From: CAUUGB01 sp963544615
GTDB lineage: Bacteria > Patescibacteriota > Microgenomatia > UBA1400 > PJMF01
Assembly: GCA_963544615.1 (NCBI GenBank)
Contig: CAUUGB010000026.1
Span: forward strand, 1 to 10,508
Direction of reading: 5' to 3'
Length of the DNA stretch: 10,508 nucleotides
Numbering within the stretch: position 1 is the first letter of the stretch; every line of letters starts with the position of its first letter. Below, piece after piece: positions 5,987-10,508 of this stretch. A program made the translations under genes and the position numbers. The notes under the pieces were generated by a model that saw nothing but the letters and a program-made list of their open reading frames with translations, had not been told where the DNA came from and did no database searches.

Positions 5987-6953
5987 GCTCAAGTCTGTTA
6001 TTCTGACCGCTATGGTGGCGGTCTCCGTTGTTTTTGTCTCTGCTGCTGTGGCAGGGACAAAGATACAGCCCAACGCCAATTACGGCGAGGGGCCGTCTAC
6101 GATCCTCGATCTACGTTGTTTTGTAGGATTTGAGGATCTCAGTATCATTGGCCTTCCTAAAAGGAAGGTGGGGACTAATGGGTTTGTATATGACCCAAAA
6201 AAAGTCCTCGTTACGAAGATAATCGTTGGGGAGTTCTGGGAAGTGCATTGCCCAGAATACCCCAGCGGCGCCACCGAGGGCGCCGAAATCACGTTATCTC
6301 CGCACACCACGGAGATTACTATCTATTGGAAGGGGGGACTAGTAGTAAAAGACGTTGAGCAGTTAAAAAACGTCTGCTCAGTCACTGAGGGGACAGTAAC
6401 TGCCCACCAGAAAATAAAGGCTCCGTTCGCCTTTGAGGTGCAGATGGGTACAAAAAGTACCCGTTATGCGTATGGTATCGTCGCCTACAATGATAACGGC
6501 GACGTTATCAAACTCTTAGAGGAGAACAGGAGGTACTTGATTATTGATACAGTCAAGTACATACGTTTCGTTCCCCAACATGTGGGAGAGGTGAAGTCTC
6601 TGGGCAAAAACCCAGAGATAAAAATCAACAATGCAGGTCGTATGGGAGTCGAGATGGATCGACTCTATTACGACTGGCATATACCCACTGGTTGGGAGGT
6701 GCAAACAAAAACAGGGGTGAAAAAGGAGGGCTGGATAGAGCCCTCTGATGGGAAGATAACCATTTATGGGCCGGCGGTGTATGTGCCGGCACCAGCTCCC
6801 ACCCCTACACCCGCTCCCATGCCTGCGCCTCAGCCGTTGCCAAACGGTAATGGCAATGGCGGCGAGGGTGGCGGTGGTGGCTGCGACAGCGGCATGGGCC
6901 TGGGTACCCTACTGCTGGTTCCCTTCATTAAGAAGGGACGACACAGTCAATAA
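5976..6953 (+). CDS. Secreted protein with Pro/Gly-rich linker and Cys-containing C-terminal sorting tail; hairpin-dense gene
   Basis: 325 residues, family not recognised. A classical signal peptide (1-26: basic MRNTLK, hydrophobic core, AVA cleavage site) is followed by a beta-type soluble region (27-268) with cysteines at 48, 92 and 134. Next come a Pro/Ala linker (270-289), an Asn/Gly-rich linker (290-302) and a tail of GGC (Cys303), DSGMGLG, a short hydrophobic stretch and basic KKGR. That tail resembles the Synergist-CTERM and MYXO-CTERM sorting signals (GGC, hydrophobic stretch, Arg/Lys end), which are processed at the cell envelope, in the myxo case with lipid attachment at the Cys. 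A surface-anchored protein is therefore inferred. The gene has its own promoter and terminator. It is visibly richer in G+C than its neighbours: about half in lines I counted, against about a third in the next gene. Nearly the whole frame is folded into local inverted repeats, listed under the hairpin-array entry. Confidence 0.85.
   Translation: MRNTLKSVILTAMVAVSVVFVSAAVAGTKIQPNANYGEGPSTILDLRCFVGFEDLSIIGLPKRKVGTNGFVYDPKKVLVTKIIVGEFWEVHCPEYPSGATEGAEITLSPHTTEITIYWKGGLVVKDVEQLKNVCSVTEGTVTAHQKIKAPFAFEVQMGTKSTRYAYGIVAYNDNGDVIKLLEENRRYLIIDTVKYIRFVPQHVGEVKSLGKNPEIKINNAGRMGVEMDRLYYDWHIPTGWEVQTKTGVKKEGWIEPSDGKITIYGPAVYVPAPAPTPTPAPMPAPQPLPNGNGNGGEGGGGGCDSGMGLGTLLLVPFIKKGRHSQ
6228..6263 (+). repeat. Nested hairpin, 11 bp
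   Basis: GGGG (6228-6231) pairs with CCCC (6260-6263). After a symmetric 2x2 internal loop, TTCTGGG (6234-6240) pairs with CCCAGAA (6251-6257), leaving a 10-nt loop. It lies wholly inside the coding region, immediately before the GC-rich 7-bp stem at 6266-6285. Confidence 0.85.
6491..6510 (+). repeat. 8-bp hairpin capped by a GNRA-type tetraloop
   Basis: TGATAACG (6491-6498) and CGTTATCA (6503-6510) flank GCGA, a GNRA tetraloop sequence. It competes with the overlapping stem CGTCGCC/GGCGACG (6479-6485 and 6498-6504), so only one of the two can form at a time. Confidence 0.8.
6631..6680 (+). repeat. Longest composite hairpin, 17 bp in three blocks
   Basis: Three stem blocks are stacked around the loop GATGGA (6653-6658). 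They are ATGC/GCAT (6631-6634, 6677-6680), GTCGTA/TACGAC (6637-6642, 6669-6674) and GAGTCGA/TCGACTC (6646-6652, 6659-6665). The blocks are separated by symmetric 2x2 and 3x3 internal loops, so all 17 pairs stay in one register. Confidence 0.88.
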
Positions 6954-6975
6954 ATTTTTTTTGTTGCTTTTGTTT

Positions 6976-7002
6976 GCCCCCGGCTTTGCCGGGGGCTTTT
7001 TT
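6976..7002 (+). terminator. Intrinsic terminator of the hairpin-chain gene
   Basis: GCCCCCGGC (6976-6984), loop TTT, GCCGGGGGC (6988-6996), then six T. This is a 9-bp, almost all G-C stem with a U tract, 23 bp after the TAA at 6951-6953. Confidence 0.93.
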
Positions 7003-7094
7003 ATTACCTGATTATTTTATTACTTAATAATTTTATTATCATCTTTGTTCTCATCGGCAAACTCTGAGTTTTTTCTATCAACTCTCAGCAAAAT

Positions 7095-7110
7095 GCTGCT
7101 TGCAAGCAGC
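7095..7110. promoter_or_regulatory. Perfect 16-bp palindrome upstream of the coiled-coil gene promoter
   Basis: GCTGCTTGCAAGCAGC reads the same on both strands and ends six bases before the -35 box at 7117. Position and symmetry suggest a binding site for a dimeric regulator. The rest of 7003-7175 is A+T-rich with no gene; a weak dyad CTGAGTT/AACTCTCAG lies near 7065-7088. Confidence 0.45.
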
Positions 7111-7116
7111 AGATTA

Positions 7117-7145
7117 TTGACAAAGTCGCGAGTTTATGTTCAAAT
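7117..7145 (+). promoter_or_regulatory. Probable promoter of the coiled-coil protein gene
   Basis: Consensus TTGACA (7117-7122), 17-bp spacer, then TCAAAT (7140-7145) preceded by TG at 7137-7138 (extended -10). The start would be near 7152, giving a leader of about 24 nt. Confidence 0.55.
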
Positions 7146-7175
7146 GAAATTAGAGAAAATATCAAGAAAGTTAAT

Positions 7176-10070
7176 ATGCCGGCAGAGTCAGGTTTTTCAT
7201 CAGAGCAAGCACAAAATTGGCGCTCACCCGCCTCTATAGCTGCGGAAAAAGCTAGTGAGCCTCATACTACCCAAAGAGAAAAACCAGCTGCGGTTGATTG
7301 GGCAGATAGCCTGCACGAGGTGCTTGCTAAACATCAAAGCAGTTCTGAACAACTCAATAAAGCCGAAGCCAAAATGTTGGCAGATTACGCCAAAAATAGC
7401 AGCACTAGACTTGCCGATGTTCAACATTTAAGCAAAGAAGATTTTTATGCCCAAGTGCTACAAGCAAATCAACTTTTAGAACAAATTCACCAAGTAAAAA
7501 CTAAAGAAATATTTGCCAACAATCGAGTAGAAAATGCACAAAATACCTTGCTTAAATTAACCGATTTACTCCATGAACTAAGTCTTTCTTCCCTCACCGC
7601 ATTAACCAAACAAGTTCACGCCCAACAATTAGCCACCTTAATCAATAAACAGCAAATCAATTTAAATGAATTAAAAAATTTTGTTAAGGTGCACCGACAA
7701 AAAGAAAGGTCACTTTTTGCTAGCCTTGACCAAGTTAAAAGCCAGTTAAGCAAGCATGGCATTCAGATTGAAGCCGATAAGTTTCAATTAGAAAAGCCAA
7801 CTGCTCATCATCGCTCTCAAGCACCTCCTACTGGAGAGAGCACCCTCCCACAAAAAGAGCCCCTAAATACTGAAACAACTGAGGTTGCAACCAGTGTACC
7901 AGAATTGGATAACCAAGTTCAACTAAATTTAGAAGAAGCAGGAGGAGAAAATCAGCCGTCTCCAGCAACTGCTCCAGTAGCAGAAAGCTCTACCCAAACC
8001 GACCAGAGCGAACACATCACTGCTCCAGAGTTAACCACTGAACCATCTTTAACACAGCCACCGCAATCTGAGCCTGCCAGTCAGGAGCAAGAAAACAACT
8101 CTCAAGATGAAGAGATTAAGCAAAACAGCGAAAACCAACCGGAATTGGCGTCATTCATTAGTACTCTCAAGCAAAGCTTAAATGAACTAGAACAGCAAAA
8201 AATTCAGGCGCTAGAACAAATTAAACAACAATATACCCAAGAATTAAATCTCAATCGTGCCCAACAAATAGCAAATTGGCAAAATTCGATTGCCCACAAT
8301 AATTTATATATCGACTTTCTCGACCAACTAATTGCAGTCGCCAAAAAAAATCAACTAGGACTGAAAGCAAATATTGTCAGCACCTTATCGAGTGCAGACA
8401 ACAAAGAGCTATTTGCTCCAATTTTAAAATATATTGCTATTTATTCCCAAGGTGAAGACATTACTCCCACCGAATTAAATAATGTAAAAATTGAGTTCAT
8501 TAATAATAATGATAGTTTAGCAAGCATGCTTGACTTAAGTCAGAAACTCAGCGAAAGACAATTGGGCATTAGTGATGAAAATAATCAAGTGCAAGCAGAG
8601 TCAACTGGCAACCTTAATTTTACTGATGAAAGAAAACAATACCAAGAAGAAACTTCTTTTACCCAGCAAACCCAAGAGGAAATGGGAACTTATAAAACCT
8701 TAGCTAAGGTACAAAAAAATCACTACGAAGATAATCAGATGAGCGAAGATAAAAAAGAAAATCAAACCTGGCTAAATAAAGCTAAGTCATTTTTAGTCCA
8801 TTCACCCTTAGCTTCTCTGCGTAACTTATTTGCCAGAACAGGTGAAAAGCAAACTTCAGAGAGGAAAAGTTCTAAAAAAGAAAAGCAAGTTTCTTTATCA
8901 ATTGAGTTACCTTTAGACTCGAGTAAATTTGCCAGTGAAAACAAAGATTTTGTGGTGGCATTTAATCAACAAATTGGCAGTGAATTAAACAATTATCAAT
9001 ATTGGCTGGAAAACTTAGCCAAAAATGAAGGTTTACTCCAACAATCTTGGGGTCAACAGGCAATTACCGATAGGCTTGAGCTCAAAAAAGCACGACAAAA
9101 TGGTCAAGAGCAAAATTATTACGCCGATATTCCCAAATACGATCATCACCAACAGCTAGATAATAGATTTGACCAAATTCAGGGTGCTTATACACAATTA
9201 TCAAGGCAAAAACGCTTAATTGATTATTACCAAGATCGCCAAAACGAAGTCAGTGAATTAAATAAAAAAATAGTAGCTTTAATTGATCAAGTTAACGCTT
9301 GGCAACTGCCCAATCAAAAAGATAAAGAGAATTTTAACAAAATTTTGCAGCAAAATTGGCTGAAATTAAGAAAACAATTACAAGAGAGTCAAATTGATAA
9401 AAAATTAGCCGAAGCTAAAGCTGCTTTTGAATGGCAAGAGCAATTAATTGCTAAAGAAGAAAAACAATTTCAAGATGTAGAACAAAAAGTTGATCAACCA
9501 GCTTATTTGCCAGCACTGCAACGCTACAATTGGGATAACAGGGAGCTGTCAATTAGAAAACAAACTCTCCAGGAGCACCAGCAAAGAAATCTTACCAATT
9601 GGCGCTTTGAAGCTGGAGCTGGCAGTCAAAGTGAAAGACAGCAGCAACTGCGCCAGGCTGGAGTGGATATTTACGAAAATATTAGTGACAACCTATTAAA
9701 ACAGCAACTTTTAGATGAGCAAATTAAGATTGCCGACAGGTTTTTAACCAACAAGCAAGTTATCTCCCTTACCAATCAAACTCAAGAAATTGAGGCTAGT
9801 TCGCTGCAAGACAAAGCATTAGCTAAATTAGAGCAAATTACAGCTGAAAAGCAGCAACTGGAAGCTGAAAAACACCAACTAAATTTAGCCCTGGAGCAAA
9901 ATTTTAATTCACTCGAGCAAATAATCCAGCAAGCGGAAAATGAACAATTACAATTGCAGCCCAAACTATTGGCATTACAGCAAGAGCGTACTGATATTCA
10001 TCAATTTAAAGATTTGCTCTATCGAGAAAAAGGTAGAGAAACTACCGGTAGATTACTTGATGCTGCTTAA
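7176..10070 (+). CDS. Large cytoplasmic coiled-coil protein, function unknown
   Basis: 964 residues, very rich in Gln, Glu, Lys, Leu and Asn, with no signal peptide and no membrane segment. Visible layout: short polar N-terminus (1-40); helical region (about 40-205); Pro/Thr/Ser/Glu-rich disordered region (about 206-319, with many PA, TE and PS steps); second helical region (about 320-465); polar, charged stretch (about 466-530); a basic, amphipathic segment around 531-565 (WLNKAKSFLVHSPLASLRNL followed by a Lys/Arg-rich run); and a long helical region (about 585-955) with heptad-like Leu/Ile spacing, for example LAKLEQITAEKQQLEAEKHQ. It recalls structural or scaffold coiled coils, but I recognise no family. 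ATG 7176 follows only a weak purine stretch (AAGAAAG) and is supported by the promoter at 7117. No terminator follows. Base usage is A-rich, unlike the preceding gene. Confidence 0.85.
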   Translation: MPAESGFSSEQAQNWRSPASIAAEKASEPHTTQREKPAAVDWADSLHEVLAKHQSSSEQLNKAEAKMLADYAKNSSTRLADVQHLSKEDFYAQVLQANQLLEQIHQVKTKEIFANNRVENAQNTLLKLTDLLHELSLSSLTALTKQVHAQQLATLINKQQINLNELKNFVKVHRQKERSLFASLDQVKSQLSKHGIQIEADKFQLEKPTAHHRSQAPPTGESTLPQKEPLNTETTEVATSVPELDNQVQLNLEEAGGENQPSPATAPVAESSTQTDQSEHITAPELTTEPSLTQPPQSEPASQEQENNSQDEEIKQNSENQPELASFISTLKQSLNELEQQKIQALEQIKQQYTQELNLNRAQQIANWQNSIAHNNLYIDFLDQLIAVAKKNQLGLKANIVSTLSSADNKELFAPILKYIAIYSQGEDITPTELNNVKIEFINNNDSLASMLDLSQKLSERQLGISDENNQVQAESTGNLNFTDERKQYQEETSFTQQTQEEMGTYKTLAKVQKNHYEDNQMSEDKKENQTWLNKAKSFLVHSPLASLRNLFARTGEKQTSERKSSKKEKQVSLSIELPLDSSKFASENKDFVVAFNQQIGSELNNYQYWLENLAKNEGLLQQSWGQQAITDRLELKKARQNGQEQNYYADIPKYDHHQQLDNRFDQIQGAYTQLSRQKRLIDYYQDRQNEVSELNKKIVALIDQVNAWQLPNQKDKENFNKILQQNWLKLRKQLQESQIDKKLAEAKAAFEWQEQLIAKEEKQFQDVEQKVDQPAYLPALQRYNWDNRELSIRKQTLQEHQQRNLTNWRFEAGAGSQSERQQQLRQAGVDIYENISDNLLKQQLLDEQIKIADRFLTNKQVISLTNQTQEIEASSLQDKALAKLEQITAEKQQLEAEKHQLNLALEQNFNSLEQIIQQAENEQLQLQPKLLALQQERTDIHQFKDLLYREKGRETTGRLLDAA

Positions 10071-10104
10071 AAAGTTGATTTACACTAGTATTTCGCTTTA
10101 ATTG

Positions 10105-10113
10105 TGTTATAAT
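10105..10113 (+). promoter_or_regulatory. Extended -10 promoter of the last gene
   Basis: TGT followed by TATAAT (10108-10113) is a consensus extended -10 element. No good -35 is found 16-18 bp upstream, which extended -10 promoters tolerate. The start would be near 10120. Confidence 0.6.
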
Positions 10114-10133
10114 ATTCATCTTACAGGTTCTTG

Positions 10134-10154
10134 TTACTAAAGGAGGAGTAGTAA
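10134..10154 (+). promoter_or_regulatory. Shine-Dalgarno displayed in a hairpin loop
   Basis: TTACTA (10134-10139) and TAGTAA (10149-10154) form a 6-bp stem whose 9-nt loop is AAGGAGGAG, the Shine-Dalgarno of the gene starting at 10154. The last stem base is the A of the ATG. Confidence 0.55.
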
Positions 10155-10477
10155 TGAGGAATATGAGAAAAACGATTTTACGCGGGGATTTGTTGGCAAT
10201 AGGTTTTAAAAATAAGGATCTTGAAGCATTACTTTTGGAAAGATTGGAGAGTTACAGTGACGAAATGACTGATGAAGAAACAGACGACTATGTGGAGTTT
10301 GTTGAAAGATTGGAAAAGTTGAATGATTTGAAGTTAGAAGCGCTGCTGCGACACCAAAAAGAGTTGGACATGTTGGAAAAGACGTATTTGGAAATAAGAA
10401 AGAAGGTGGATGAAGCTCAAGAGAGATATCGTCGCTCTCTTACTACTGAGCAAAACTTGTCCAATGCCTGTAAGTAA
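10154..10477 (+). CDS. Small acidic helical protein, function unknown
   Basis: 107 residues starting MRNMRKTILRGDLLA. The first 20 residues are basic; the rest is strongly helical and charged. An acidic patch (SDEMTDEETDDYVEFVE, about 35-51) is followed by a coiled-coil-like stretch (about 52-95) with regularly spaced Leu/Ile. No signal peptide, membrane segment or metal site is seen, and no family is recognised. The start is fixed by AAAGGAGG (10139-10146) 7 nt before the ATG; a second ATG three codons later is less well placed. It forms a single-gene unit with its own extended -10 promoter and terminator. Leu is often encoded by TTG and the coding strand is purine-rich, unlike the coiled-coil gene before it, so it may have a separate history. 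A perfect 7-bp inverted repeat (10419-10425 with 10435-10441) lies near its 3' end. Confidence 0.8.
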   Translation: MRNMRKTILRGDLLAIGFKNKDLEALLLERLESYSDEMTDEETDDYVEFVERLEKLNDLKLEALLRHQKELDMLEKTYLEIRKKVDEAQERYRRSLTTEQNLSNACK

Positions 10478-10482
10478 ACTTT

Positions 10483-10508
10483 AGCGCCCTTAACCGGGCG
10501 CTTTTTTT
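10483..10508 (+). terminator. Intrinsic terminator of the last gene
   Basis: AGCGCCC (10483-10489), a 6-nt loop and GGGCGCT (10496-10502), running into a T tract to the window end. It begins five bases after the stop codon. Confidence 0.92.

Larger units (their letters stand above)
5777..6996 (+). repeat. Chain of about 28 local inverted repeats spanning leader, coding region and terminator
   Basis: Arms in the coding region: 6005-6010/6018-6023; 6034-6043/6051-6060 (10 bp, one G-U); 6068-6077/6084-6093; 6101-6114/6123-6138; 6152-6158/6162-6168; 6172-6184/6192-6207; 6228-6240/6251-6263; 6266-6272/6279-6285; 6296-6302/6310-6316; 6351-6356/6369-6374 competing with 6356-6362/6374-6380; 6377-6381/6385-6389; 6390-6396/6400-6405; 6416-6421/6429-6434; 6446-6451/6457-6462; 6479-6485/6498-6504 competing with 6491-6498/6503-6510; 6533-6540/6553-6560; 6597-6604/6611-6618; 6631-6652/6659-6680; 6726-6732/6739-6745; 6770-6775/6785-6790; 6833-6842/6851-6860; 6920-6926/6932-6938. 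Leader and terminator stems are listed separately. Most are perfect Watson-Crick; nested ones have symmetric 2x2 or 3x3 internal loops. The main gaps are 6317-6350, 6561-6596, the proline linker (6791-6832) and 6861-6919. Confidence 0.85.

Noticed and set aside
6080..6704. Antisense frames opposite the hairpin-dense gene
   Set aside because: Inverted repeats tend to keep both strands open; no start signals or promoter on that strand.
5763..6996. Hairpin chain as an Obelisk/viroid-like element or an RNA-phage remnant
   Set aside because: The stems are short and local rather than one genome-length rod, there is a normal sigma70 promoter and intrinsic terminator, and the protein has a bacterial signal peptide and sorting tail.
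5694..7175. tRNA or other known structured RNA gene between the coding regions
   Set aside because: No cloverleaf, CCA end or familiar RNA family could be made out in 5694-5975 or 6954-7175.
6766..7239. Plus-strand overlapping frames at 6766-7011 and 7045-7239
   Set aside because: The first is a shifted reading of the Pro/Gly linker that runs through the terminator; the second overlaps the coiled-coil gene start and has no ribosome site.
255..10477. Alternative genetic code (TGA as glycine, as in some Patescibacteria)
   Set aside because: Long frames including one of 1623 codons contain no TGA and tryptophan/glycine use is normal, so the standard code suffices.

Overview
The window looks like bacterial chromosome: Shine-Dalgarno sequences, sigma70-type promoters and two intrinsic terminators are all readable. 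Every complete gene ends in TAA, and the long frames contain no internal TGA, which fits the standard bacterial code. The base genome is A+T-rich. The mix of a giant multi-module extracellular protein, very large glutamine/lysine-rich coiled-coil proteins and small orphan genes is typical of Candidate Phyla Radiation (Patescibacteria) genomes. That placement is an inference from style; no marker gene is present to prove it.

Layout. Minus strand, 1-5126: the 5' end of a truncated gene (1-203) and, upstream of it, a giant gene (255-5126). The giant gene encodes a membrane-anchored protein with about 36 cysteine-rich modules resembling furin-like or Giardia VSP-type repeats. It also has a C-terminal membrane segment, a small beta domain and a final membrane hairpin. 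Plus strand, divergent: a small membrane methyltransferase of the ICMT/PEMT type (5184-5693). Next comes a self-contained transcription unit (5728-7002) with its own promoter, a leader of about 210 nt, a gene for a secreted 325-residue protein with a cysteine-containing C-terminal sorting tail, and a strong terminator. After that come a 964-residue coiled-coil protein (7176-10070) and a small helical acidic protein (10154-10477) with its own promoter and terminator at the window edge.

The outstanding signal is the 5728-7002 unit. From just after the predicted transcription start to the terminator, the RNA is an almost unbroken chain of local perfect or nested inverted repeats: about 28 stems of 6 to 17 bp. 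They run through the leader, the start codon and the whole reading frame. The neighbouring genes do not show this. The stems fall in all three registers relative to the codons, so protein repeats do not explain them. The same unit is richer in G+C than its neighbours and may be of foreign origin. I know of no described system that matches a protein-coding hairpin-chain mRNA of this kind.

No metabolic pathway links the genes. The common themes are cell-surface proteins (the giant cysteine-rich protein and the tail-anchored secreted protein) and structural coiled-coil proteins. The two plus-strand genes with perfect Shine-Dalgarno sequences (5976 and 10154) both place their translation start region inside a hairpin.
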